64,000 bases of DNA from Citrus sinensis (lineage: Eukaryota > Streptophyta > Magnoliopsida > Sapindales > Rutaceae), in the NCBI RefSeq assembly GCF_022201045.2, contig NC_068561.1:18602501-18666500 (forward strand), in the 5' to 3' direction. The translations under genes were made by a program, and so were the position numbers. Shown here piece after piece: positions 23,801-34,175 of the stretch; within the stretch, counting starts at the first letter, position 1; every line of letters begins with the position of its first letter. The notes beneath the pieces are model-generated. The model did not search any database. It saw only the letters and a program-made list of their open reading frames with translations, and was not told where the DNA came from.

Positions 23801-26274
23801 ACCCCCTCATGCAATTCTCGCGAGTATCCACATTCGCAAGTTCAACCAGATCTCCTTCCATTATCAATGTAGTAACATGGCTAATGAAAAAAAAAAAAAA
23901 AAAAAAAAAAAAGATAAAGACCGCCATTAGATTACGTGTACCTAATTTTAAGCACCATAGCTTTTAGTGACCAGTCAGTCCAAATACCAAGTTATAGGAA
24001 AGTCTCGCTTAATAATTACTAACTTCTAACAAACTACGTATCATGTAAAACCTGATTTGTTTTATGGGTTTGTCACGTGGATCCAATCATCCAACTGCAG
24101 GTTATGTATTGTGGTTTAATTAATAGTAGGAGCAATTTCTCTTGACATGAACATACAACTACTTAAACAAAATAGGCTGCACTACAATGCTGTATTATCA
24201 AACTCATAGAGGTGGGGGAGAAATGGCAAGAAGGTATTGGAACATCCATTTGGAAGAGATGATGGAAGCAGGAATTCATTTTCGAAAGATACAACAATAT
24301 TATGTAAGTATATACATTTAAGAAGTGTATTCTTCTATTCCTTTCAAGAACTACCACTACAGGCAAGAATGAATTTACTTACGAATTGCAGCCAGGAAAA
24401 TCAGTGCGAATGCTTTTTTCTGCAACAACCTAAGTATAATACAGCAATTAGTAAACAAAACAGAAATACATACAACAGCTATAGCATTCATATTAGATTC
24501 AACTTTTAGATAAATGCTCTTGGTTTGGTTATCAAACATACTCAGTACCATATCCTAGCTCTGGCTTTCATTTTAAAGTAAAGATGAGATGGCAAATTCA
24601 TCAGTTACTCAAGAAAGAGAAGAAAAGATGGAAAGAACCCTTTAAACGCTACATCCACAGTGTCGTACAGACACAAGAAATAATGACCGCTGGTCAAATG
24701 TGTCTCTTACAAAATAAGAAATCCACCCAGGAAACAGTTAAAAAGAGACTGAGTGAGGAAGGGAGATCCCAAGACTACAAGCAGGACCACTGGTCAGGTG
24801 TGACTGTCAAAATAAAAAAAAAAAGAGATCCACCAGGAAACGAAACAGTTGAAAGAGAGGGAGCGAGCGAGGGAGGATGCCTAAGCATTCAGAATAAATA
24901 ACCAGTTTCTTTTTCCTCTTTATTTTTTTTAAGAAACAAAAGAATTTATTAATAAAAATGGAAACTACCAAAAACAAAAAATGGATGAGCAGACCACAAA
25001 GACTCTTCTTTATTCCAATATTCCATCATATTTTAACTCATATCAAACACAATATGGAAGAGATGAAAAGCAAGAATCCAAGCTAGATTAAAAGAATGTA
25101 TAACCTAGAGTAATATCCAAATGCCTCAATCCCCTTTCACACCTCTACGTGTATCTTCTCTTCTATAACCACCTAAACCGCAAGCGAAATGCCTACCCAA
25201 GAAAGAGAAGGAAAACATGGTAACAATTGTTTACCTCAAGCCAACTAACATCAACAAGAGGTTTCTTAGCCACAATGGCATCGAGAAGTTCCCCTTTCAC
25301 TCGCATGTGATGCTGAACAAGAATGTGCGTGCACTCTTGGCAAAACTTACTAGTAATGAAAGCACCTATATTACAAGAAATTATTTGTTAACCACAAATT
25401 GCACAAAGCACATGGCTTCTTAAGCAGGAGTAGAATCTTCATTAAATATTAGCGAATACATATAGAAAATTTCCTACTAAGAAATTGCGTCTCACTAACC
25501 TATTGATGAAACTTTTTCTTGTAGGGGAGCATTTACTTGGAAGGAGTCAACAAAGAGTATGAGTGGAGCATAACAAAACCTGCAAGATTAACTAAAATTT
25601 GAAACTACTCATAACCAACAGAGTTCGACATAACAGTTAACTAATACAAGCATAGGAGTCCTAAATAATAAAAAACAAACGAAAATGCCCAACCCAAGTT
25701 CAAGGAAGTTACCTGTAAGTAGCATTACCGGTTCCAAATGAAACCAAATCACCATCCTTCAAGGTTGCTTCTTTATTTGGAAATTCATGAACTTTTTCCT
25801 TCGACCCAAGATTCTTATTAATAAATGTTCCATATTTTGAGCAATCCTTAATCCGAACTCTGGTAGTGGAAACCTTAGAAGATTTGTCTTGAAAGGGGTT
25901 CAAAGAAATCATTTCATCAACCAATATCTCCGCGTGAACACGCGAAACCCCTTTGTCTTTGTTAATAATTATATCACAACCTAAAAGAAATTTATAAATT
26001 TAGCCATACATAATATATCATATACTCAACCATCAGTACAAATATCCAAATACAATTAAATAGCTAATACCTTTTCGACCCACTTTGTAATTCCCTTTGC
26101 TGAAAATGTAGTACTTGTCTTCACCTGTGAACATAAAACTGAATTAAATTAATTTTAAGTCGGAGTAAGAGCCTAGAAAGAAAAGAAAAAATGATGGAAA
26201 AATGGAAGAGAAAATTGGGGTAAATGATGAAAGGAACCTGGGAGAGGATCGATTGGAAAGAGACCCCACACCAT
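20860..26274 (-). CDS. NBS1: NBS1 / nibrin, MRE11-RAD50-NBS1 complex subunit
   Basis: This is the regulatory subunit of the MRN complex, which senses DNA double-strand breaks in the nucleus. Thirteen exons join in frame: 26274-26238, 26124-26071, 25980-25713, 25579-25500, 25365-25235, 24429-24383, 23880-23772, 23446-23360, 23037-22860, 22149-21590, 21249-21188, 21095-20993 and 20913-20860, giving 577 residues. An FHA domain occupies about residues 20-110, with the phosphopeptide-binding signature GR (28-29), SRVH (43-46) and KYGTFIN (79-85). A BRCT-like region follows (about 120-240; THILVQHHMRVKGELLDAIV). The end has the MRE11/ATM-binding type tail: KKRKQMEALAEDMFNSAKGK then RRGVAGTIYGLLSRK. 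Exon 10 contains an imperfect tandem repeat (separate entry). A SINE sits in intron 9. From memory the Arabidopsis homologue is At3g02680 (542 residues), so this copy is slightly longer. Confidence 0.93.
21725..21985 (-). repeat. In-frame 57-base tandem repeat in NBS1 exon 10
   Basis: The encoded protein repeats a ~19-residue unit of the form G-x-R-D-G-x-x-S-x-A-x-R-S-x-D-x-x-G-x: GLRDGNSSIAYRSADIHGA, a partial copy, DFGDGYSCTANRLEDSHCA, GFRDGSNSIANRSEDRRGT and a partial GFRDGNNC. The DNA repeats accordingly (ccatctctaaagcctg, ccatctctgaagcctg, ccatctctaaggcctg). It lies in the linker between the BRCT region and the C-terminal MRE11-binding tail, a part expected to be disordered. Confidence 0.8.
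22251..22540 (+). mobile_element. tRNA-derived SINE in NBS1 intron 9
   Basis: The head looks like a tRNA: a box A-like cttagtccagtggctagagc and a box B ggttcgaacccc about 40 bases later. A tRNA-unrelated body follows, with an A-run at 22524-22538. A 10-base target duplication, ctgtcaaaga, flanks it at 22241-22250 and 22542-22551. It lies antisense to NBS1, between exons 9 and 10. There is no coding capacity; mobilisation would depend on a LINE elsewhere. Confidence 0.88.
24685..24885. repeat. Imperfect ~100-base tandem duplication in an NBS1 intron
   Basis: Blocks such as accgctggtcaaatgtgtct / accactggtcaggtgtgact and ccacccaggaaacagtt / ccaccaggaaacgaaacagtt recur about 100 bases apart in the intron between exons 5 and 6. 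It is not coding. It is probably an old local duplication. Confidence 0.55.
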
Positions 26275-29080
26275 GATTTCTTATTTTCGATGAAACAAAA
26301 ACTTCTTCAGTGATTGAATCACCATCAAAAGCCAATGCAAACTAATACTCAGCGTTTTACGATTTGTTTCGCGCCTTCTTCTCCTCTGGCCTCTGGGGTT
26401 TGTAATTATGCTTTCTTCCCAAACCTGGGCTATAAACATAATTTTCAAAAAAAATTGTCATTTATATACAATTATTTATTCATCTAATCATTTTTTAGGA
26501 TATATTGGTCACCATGGGCCGAACTTGTATAATGAGTGGGCCAAACACGCCAGAGCCCACTTCCACTGCACAGCCCCAAACCGTGAATAGACCTATTAAC
26601 ACTCCTGTAGTCTCCATTTAAAACTTCTTTTCATGTCGAGACCTACTTTAATTCTAAAATTATCCTTTTCTTTCACTAATAAAAACCCATACCTGATAAA
26701 ATAATAAAAAGGAATGATATATCAGTATAATCATATTGATTAGAATGTAAAGTGTTCATGAGAAAATTATATATATATAAGAAAAATATTATTGTGGTTT
26801 TGTAAGTATAAAGAGTGAAACTTACATAGAGAGAAAATCTAAGGTTTAATCAAATTTATTTTATCCATTGATGTATCATGTAATTGTGATTGGAGCAGAG
26901 GTTTTATAGACCCACTCCAAATCATAACCAATGGTCCAGCCCAATTTGAGTTGTGTGGTCCAATAATAGGCTTTCGAAATGTATGGTGTTTTTAACACCC
27001 CTTAAAGATTCTTGTAACACCCCCTTCAAATTTTTATCTCCTATGATACTCCATTTAATTTATAAAACATAAACCTATATATCAAAATTAACCATCCTCC
27101 AATAAAATTTCACCTTAAAAAAATATTTTTTAATTTTTTTTTAAATAAATAGAGATTCTAAAATCTTTAATTATAAATAGATGATTAATATCTCCATAAC
27201 TGAAAAATCTTATAATTAAAAAAAATATCAATTAAAGTTTAAAATATGAATGGGATTGGTATAAAAAAATTTACTAAAAGAATATTTATTTAAGTGTTAA
27301 TTTAATCCCCTCAATTTATCTCACCATCCCCCACATTTCAATTAATTTTTTTTTTAGAATTGTTCTTATTGAAAAAAATAATAAAAAAATAAAATTTTAA
27401 TAAGAATAATTATAAAGAGTAAGAAAATAAATTAAAAAGTGGGTGCGATGATATAATTTGAGGAGGTCAAATATTCTTATACTTATTTTAATGCGTCGGG
27501 TCGGATCGGGTGAAATTTTTCTGGGCGAATTTCTTTATGTTGAAACGTTTGATTCTTGAGTGAGCTTACAGTTTACACAGAGCTCGGGTTGGCAGCCCGT
27601 ACGATCGGGACTTTAGGAGGGCTGTTTTTTTGGGTTTGATGGAATCGAAGAATTATGTAATGGTGATGTAAGTAAAGTCCAACCGTGAGGGTACCTCTGA
27701 CGCCCAAATACACATCATTATTTTTCATATTCTTAGGTAAACTGTTTAATATGAAATCGGAAGGTAATGCTCCTTTAAAATAATAATTGTTCATTTACAG
27801 TTCTTTAGTCAAAAACTTGATCATCTGAATTCTCTTCATAAAAATTACGTAAGTTTTTTTTTTTTTTAATTTTCCGTTCCAACTTAATTACCAATGGACA
27901 CTTGAATTGTTTACTCTTAAAAATTTTCACATTTAGAATAACAATCATATTGCTATTAAATAAAATTATAACTACTTAAAAATCACTAGCCACTTTTATT
28001 GAGATAGATTTATAATATCAAATTCTACTCTTGCCTGCTATTATAATGAATGAAATTTCAATAATACTCGTGGCGGGCTATTACTTTTTCTTTTAAATGT
28101 ATTTTACTCCCCTTCTAAAAGAGTAAAATAAATTAAAAATTAGACAGTTTTTTTTTTACATAATAAAATACTTGTAATTTAGTTATAAGAGTGCTTTTTA
28201 GTTATTTTGGAGACTTGATTCAAATCTCAATAGCGATATAATTTTACTTCTTTAGATATTTAGTTCTCAAAAACTTAAATTCTATTATTTTCTCTTAAAT
28301 TTAAAAAATAATATTAATAAATTATTTATTTTTAAATATTGGACCTCATTATGAACATTAAAATAAAAAATTTTAAACTAAACCTCCCTAATTTAAGTAT
28401 CTAAACTCATTATATTATTTTTAAATATTATTATTATTAGTATGCTGTTACATTATCATAATATTATTATTTGATAATTCATCATTAATGAGCACCTTAA
28501 CAACTACCGAAGTGAAAATAGTAGGGTCCAAAAACATCCAATTAATGAAGTATGAATGTCCAAGAAAACATCAATTTTAATTTCAGATTGATGTTGCGTC
28601 CAAGTTTGTCGTTTTGACTTTTGATTGCAATTTGCAAAACTTTTTTTTTTGTCACTTTCAGTTTTTATTATATGGATCCAACTATATTAAAATGTGGTAC
28701 TACACCACTTTTTTTTTTCTTTATTTCTGTGACAACACTGGTTTAACATAACTGAACTTGTATTATACTTTTCTTTTTTTGATAACTATCAAAATTATGA
28801 AAATTTTACACTAAGACATTAGATTCTTTCATGATCTGAATTTATTTGAGTTTTAAAAAATTTTCAGTATTTTTATTTATTTATAGTCAACATTTACTTC
28901 TTTATTTTGTAATAACTAATAAGTACCAATCTTCTTGTATGTGTACATTTTTATCCATGTATGATTAATATTTACTTCTTTATTTTATTTATATTTAATA
29001 ACTATCAATTACATGAATGCATTTATTTAGATAAAAACTCAAATTATGAAGGAATCCTAATCTGACATGTTCACCTCAAA
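26275..29080. other. NBS1 promoter and AT-rich intergenic DNA
   Basis: The first ~120 bases upstream of the NBS1 start should be leader and promoter. Beyond that the DNA is AT-rich. An open frame at 27573-27794 (-, 73 codons) sits in a less AT-rich island and contains LPKNMKNNDVYLGVRGTLTV, which could be a decayed exon, but I cannot assign it. No other feature was recognised. Confidence 0.4.
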
Positions 29081-29089
29081 CTTATAAGA

Positions 29090-30855
29090 TTTCTCTGTGA
29101 AGAATTGATAACGACGTTATTGTTTACCCTTGGATTTAAGCATTTTAATATCTACAATTCATTTAACTTAGTAAATAAAAATTAATTAATTTAAAACTAA
29201 TAAATAAACTTTAGGTTGCAAGTAAATGTAAATGTAATTTTTATTTTTAATTAATTGATAAAAGAAAATTTCTATGATATTGGGATAAAAATCCTACAAT
29301 TAATAACGAGATTATTATCAATCATTGGATTTAAATAGTAGAATCTTCACCCATAATTTAATTTTAATGTATAAGTAATTATGTAACAAGTAATTTACAA
29401 GTTGTATTTTTTCATACTTTAAATTATTTTTATCTAATCAACTGATAGATATTTTCAAGTCGCCAAAAAATAAAAAAATACAAACAATTTTGAAATTAAA
29501 ATGTTATATACTGTGTGTAGTTTTACAATTTTACATTTTTTTTCTTTTACATTTAGTACTAGAAATGTAATGACATTGACATAAATGTAATTAGCTGGTA
29601 AAATTATTTCAATAATACTTATATAAAGATATTACATAAGGACTTATATAATAATTTATATTGTATGAATTAAATTACAAGACCATTAGTACTTGAACAA
29701 TAATGATCATAGAAGGCAATTTAATAAATTATTTGATATATAATATTAATGACACTGTACGAGTCTAACAACAAATGAGAAATACTTTTATCAACAACTA
29801 TAATTGAAAAATATATGTATGCATATGACAACATGATGACTTGAATAAATATTTTTAGAGTTAAGTTATTTGAACTTTAATTTTTGACACAAAGCTGAAA
29901 TTATTGATTTCATGCAATTTAATTGATGTGGATGATTTAACATCATAAAATGGCTTTCAATATAAACCATTAGATTGTGAAAGATTAATAGCTCGTATTT
30001 TGTGTCAAAATTTAAGTTAAGAAATCCCAAACCATGATTTTATAATGAAAATATAAAAATAAATGTATTATTTTTTTCCATTAATTTCCGTGAGTATTGA
30101 TGGAGATAATATTTTATTTATTATCACCATCAATTACCACTATAAAAGTAATGAGTCTTAGTGACATAAATTTTTTTAACCACAATTACTGAATATCAGC
30201 AAAATAAACTTTAATGATTCATAAACTAAAGTTAATTGAGAAAATATGTTAGATTTAATTTTTATGAAATCAACAAAGTGATATTGGAAAATAAAATCAA
30301 AATAGACTTGTGAAACTAAAATTTTTTACAGAGTCGTGGATAGTCTCCAACCATGTAAGATTATTGATTGTAATATAAACCACAATTTTATGCTATAGGT
30401 AAGCTCTATGGGTGTTAAAAATAATATACACTTCATGATCAATTATACAATAATCCTTAATGGTATATAAAATAGTGGGTGTTTTAATATATTATATTAA
30501 ATTCCATTAAAATTTGTGTGATCAAATATTTTTTATGTTACAAACAATCTCATCCCATAATTTTATTGATGCAATTTATGACAATCCCTTAAATGTATAT
30601 ATTTAGGTGCATCATTTATTGGAGTTGACATAATGAATTTTATAATTACAAATTATTTATTTAGTTTGTGTTACATAATCTATTAGATATGATATTTTAT
30701 TTTTAATGGTAATAAATTTTGAAACTTTTTTTAAAAAGAAAAATAATAACATTACAAATTTAAAAGAGGATTAAAAAATAATTTTAAATAAAATATATTA
30801 TTTGAGTAAAATTATTTTAAACTCTAAGAGCGATCATTACTATTTTATAAAAATT
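29090..30855. mobile_element. Long-TIR non-autonomous element, copy 2
   Basis: The core 29090-30285 is a direct diverged copy of 18780-19930. The right arm 30385-30855 is the inverse of the left arm of copy 1 and ends at a degenerate tip ctctaagagcgatcatta. No matching left arm is visible before 29090, so this copy seems left-truncated, while copy 1 has lost most of its right arm. No coding frame is present. Confidence 0.6.
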
Positions 30856-31130
30856 CTCCACTCCTTAAACAATTTGATTATCTATTTTTTCCTTAAATAT
30901 AAATTTTTTGAACTATTTAATTAAATTCAATGGTCTACACATTACTAATGCAGTAAAAAGAAAAAAAAAATTACAGCCCCATGAAAGAGGAACCTATGCT
31001 CCAAGTTGTGTAAGTGAAAAACAAGAATGGGACATAACAAATCATATGCGCAAATCAAACTTCATACCAAACATACCGACACATGACATAGGCCCAAATT
31101 ATTATCACATCCCGAGTCAAATCGGTGGCT

Positions 31131-32801
31131 CTACATCCGACTCACTTTCGATTTGCCCATCGCCTTCGCCATCTCTCTTAATTCAAACTTCTTAATCTTC
31201 CCCGTCGAAGTCTTCGGCAACTCCTCCTTGAACACCACCGTTTTAGGCACCATGTAACGCGGCAGCCTCGCTCTACAGTACTCAATAATCTCCTTCTCAG
31301 TTGGTTTCTTTTCCAATTCAGCCTTCAAGCTCAAAAACGCACACGGGGTCTCCCCCCAGAACTCATCAGGCCGAGCCACGACAGCCGCCTCATTAACGGC
31401 CGGATTCGTGTACAGCACCGATTCAACCTCCACGCTGCTCAAATTCTCTCCCCCGCTTATTATCACATCCTTTGATCGATCTTTAATCTCTAAATAACCG
31501 TCAGCGTGAATCACGCCAACGTCTCCCGTGTAAAACCAACCATCATCCTTCATGCACTGGCGGGTCCCGTTAGGGTCTTTGAGATAACCAAGCATCATGC
31601 TTCCGCCTCTGAACACGATTTCACCGAGCGATGCCCCGTCGTGACTCACACTGAGTCCTGACTCGGAATCTATAACGTCTATTTCGGTGAAGCAAACCGT
31701 CCTCACTCCTTGTCTCGATTTCATCCTCGCCCTCTCCGTCGCCGGTAACCTATTCCACTTATTTTTCCACGCACATGACACGACAAGACCCGCAGTTTCC
31801 GTTAAACCATACCCGTGGCTCACTAAGAAACCCAGTGACTCTGTTCTGAAAAGCACCGCCGCCGGTGGTGGAGCTCCGGCTGTCAAAATATGAACCGGGT
31901 TCCTCAACGGTTCGCTTCTGGGTAAATTTGATATCATGTTGAGCACAACTGGGGCTCCACACATGTGTGTGACGCCGTGTTGTCGAATCATTTTATAGAT
32001 AACGGCGGCGTCGAATTTCCGTAAGCAAACGTTAGTCCCACCAACGGCCGCCATCCCCCACGGGTAACTCCAGCCATTAGCGTGAAACATCGGTAGGGTC
32101 CACAAGTATACTGGCTGTTTCGGAACTGACCAATCGATTAAAGAATCGACGGTCATGACGAAAATGCCACGGTGGCAATGGACGACGCCTTTCGGAGACG
32201 ACGTCGTACCGGATGTGTAGTTTAATATCATCGGATCCCACTCGTTTTGTGGTCGGATCCATTTGAAATTAGGATCACCTTTTGTTACGAGGCTCTCGTA
32301 AGTGCAACAGAAGTTGGAATCGACGGTCTGTGATGATTTGTTATCATTATCGTGATCAGTATGATCAGTGATGAGGACTAACGGAGGGCGTTTGATGTCG
32401 GACGGAAACAAAGAGATTGCTTCGACGACAAGATTCCGGGACTGATAATCTACAAGCACGAGCTTTGATTCGCTGTGCTGCAGGAGTAAGGAGATTGTAC
32501 GCGCGTCGAGGCGAGTGTTGATGTTGTTGAGGATGGCGCCAGTAAAAGGGATAGCAAAGTGAGCCTCGTAAATGGCGGGGATGTTGGGAGCGACAACGGA
32601 CACAACGTGTCCTCTGGTGATGCCGATGGATGAGAGGGAAGAAGCTAGCTGGAGACATCGACGGTGAGTTTGTGACCACGTGTAGATGAGGTTGTTGTAG
32701 ATGATTGAGGGACAATCGCCGTAAACGGTTGCTGCTCTTTCGAGGAAACCTAACGGCGTTAGTGGAGATGAATTTGCTGTGCATGGTTTTAGCTCATCCA
32801 T
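31131..32801 (-). CDS. Acyl-activating enzyme (AMP-binding, acyl-CoA ligase type), peroxisomal
   Basis: This is a single-exon gene for a 556-residue adenylate-forming enzyme that activates a carboxylic acid with ATP and then CoA. Diagnostic motifs are present: ATP-binding YTSGTTSSPKGVV (195-207), YGLTET (331-336), YTGD (424-427), the hinge region DRSKDVIISGGENL (441-454) and the catalytic Lys in TSTGKIKK (K535). The protein ends in SRM, a plant type-1 peroxisomal targeting tripeptide, after basic residues. Length and sequence fit the plant acyl-activating enzyme clade containing AAE1, AAE5 and AAE11 (short- to medium-chain or branched acid CoA ligases). The substrate cannot be told from sequence. 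It lacks introns, as many clade members do. The upstream region shares a duplicated block with the receptor-kinase upstream region 11 kb away. Confidence 0.92.
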   Translation of the reverse strand: MDELKPCTANSSPLTPLGFLERAATVYGDCPSIIYNNLIYTWSQTHRRCLQLASSLSSIGITRGHVVSVVAPNIPAIYEAHFAIPFTGAILNNINTRLDARTISLLLQHSESKLVLVDYQSRNLVVEAISLFPSDIKRPPLVLITDHTDHDNDNKSSQTVDSNFCCTYESLVTKGDPNFKWIRPQNEWDPMILNYTSGTTSSPKGVVHCHRGIFVMTVDSLIDWSVPKQPVYLWTLPMFHANGWSYPWGMAAVGGTNVCLRKFDAAVIYKMIRQHGVTHMCGAPVVLNMISNLPRSEPLRNPVHILTAGAPPPAAVLFRTESLGFLVSHGYGLTETAGLVVSCAWKNKWNRLPATERARMKSRQGVRTVCFTEIDVIDSESGLSVSHDGASLGEIVFRGGSMMLGYLKDPNGTRQCMKDDGWFYTGDVGVIHADGYLEIKDRSKDVIISGGENLSSVEVESVLYTNPAVNEAAVVARPDEFWGETPCAFLSLKAELEKKPTEKEIIEYCRARLPRYMVPKTVVFKEELPKTSTGKIKKFELREMAKAMGKSKVSRM

Positions 32802-32989
32802 TTTATTGTTTTTTTTTTCCTCTCTTTTCTTTTTCTCTGTGTGCTGGAGATGATAAGGTTTGAGTAAGTTACCAGAAAGTTGGGATATGTCTCCCGCGTT
32901 CGGTGTCTGTTAAACGCATGCGGCCAAACTTAGAAATCTTATAAAAGCATAGAAAAAAAAATTATTGGACACAAATATATTAGAAAAGA

Positions 32990-33430
32990 GCAAAATAAAT
33001 TAATTCCAAGTTCTGTTGAGCATGCGGATTGATATCACTTATCCTCTTGGGAAATTGCAGGATTAATAATTTCCTTGAGTGTCAATGTAGCCAATAGCCA
33101 ACGGTGGAGATTTATCGCATGATTGGGAGGGTAGCGAACTGGTCACATCATTTTGTAAGATGACGTGTTTCCTTTGACTTTTAGATAGCTTTGGACATTG
33201 TTGCTTTTTGTGAATTTTTTAAATTTATTTATTAATTTATCCTTTCAATAAATTAATTTTTTTAATTTATTTATTCGTTGAATGGATGTAGTTTACATTA
33301 TCTCTTCAAAGATTTGTGAGATAATTCTCACTGAAGTAGATATGGCCATGCCCGCTGGCTGCTGAAGCAATGGGCATGGCTTAAACTATTCCGAAGGATA
33401 AGCCAGTTGGCTTTTCTCAAAGCGATAGAT
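32990..33430. repeat. Segmental duplicate, left copy (partner 44200-44600)
   Basis: This block, about 190 bases upstream of the acyl-activating enzyme start, is a diverged direct repeat of 44220-44600. Shared stretches include agccaacggtggaga, acatgacgtgtttcc-like DNA, tagctttg-acattgttgctttt, atggcttaaact and ccgaaggata. Matching continues weakly at 33715-33765 versus 44645-44690, and again at 36300-36400 versus 44770-44860, so the copy here has been expanded by later insertions. Confidence 0.7.
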
Positions 33431-33775
33431 TCATTTAGGAAGGGGTTAATTTTGGATTATTCTCCTCACTATCTTAAAATCACTCTTTTTTATTTTTAAA
33501 AATTTTAATTTATCTCCTATTTTATTAAGAAGACAAAAATAAAAAAATCATTAATCTACCCACATTTATTCTCTTATCTTTTGACTAGATATTAGGGTAA
33601 TTTAAAGTTTTCAAAAGAAAATGATTAATATGAAGATAATTAATTTACGAAGAGAATAATCTCAAATTTTCTTTTAGGATTTGAGGAGGGGTGGGGATGC
33701 AATAGAACTATATATATATATATAACTTTACTAGAAGATATTTTATGAGGAACTTTATTGAATAAATGGATGAGG
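33431..33775. other. AT-rich intergenic DNA
   Basis: Nothing was recognised apart from a short (TA)n run near 33712-33723 and the weak duplicate continuation described in the neighbouring entry. Confidence 0.4.
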
Positions 33776-33790
33776 TTATAATGACAATTA

Positions 33791-34016
33791 ATTTTTTTTT
33801 TTTGTCTGAACCACGAGGTGGTCTTGAGTGGGCCCCAACTTTGAGAAACACCTTTAAGCCCGTATCACGACTCAGACTAATCTCCGCTCGCACCGGGTCG
33901 GCCCGTAAGGGGTAAAGTGCTGGTCAAAGTGGTGACTCCATACGAAAGCGGGGCTTGAACTCCTAACCTCTCTTAAGGAGTGAGAGTGTCAAACCACTCA
34001 CACCAACCAACTTTGA
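33791..34016 (-). mobile_element. tRNA-derived SINE upstream of the acyl-activating enzyme gene
   Basis: Read on the minus strand it starts with a tRNA-like head (ttggttggtgtgagtggttt as box A region, ggttaggagttcaagccccg as box B). A body with gggcttaaaggtgtttctca follows, and it ends in an A-run (T-run at 33791-33803 on +). The flanks ttataatgacaatta (33776-33790) and ttataacgacaatta (34017-34031) form a 15-base target duplication with one mismatch. It differs in sequence from the SINE inside NBS1, so a second family is present. Confidence 0.88.
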
Positions 34017-34124
34017 TTATAACGACAATTATTTTGTCCAAACAAGAATGTGATTTTGACAATGAAAATTACAACTCTTATCTTATTGATAAGACATAAT
34101 CAGTAAGTAGATAATTACAACTCT

Positions 34125-34127
<3 letters not shown>

Positions 34128-34172
<45 letters not shown>
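34128..34172. repeat. (TA)n microsatellite
   Basis: About 22 uninterrupted TA units. Comparable TA runs occur at 23187-23205, 45632-45651, 62165-62223 and 63251-63320. Confidence 0.95.

Positions 34173-34175
<3 letters not shown>

Noticed and set aside
24383..24419. Alternative acceptor for NBS1 exon 6 at ttgcag/AAAAAAGC
   Set aside because: It gives the wrong frame. The upstream acceptor acttag/GTTGTTGC keeps the frame and yields VVAEKSIRTDFPGCN, which reads like the BRCT region.
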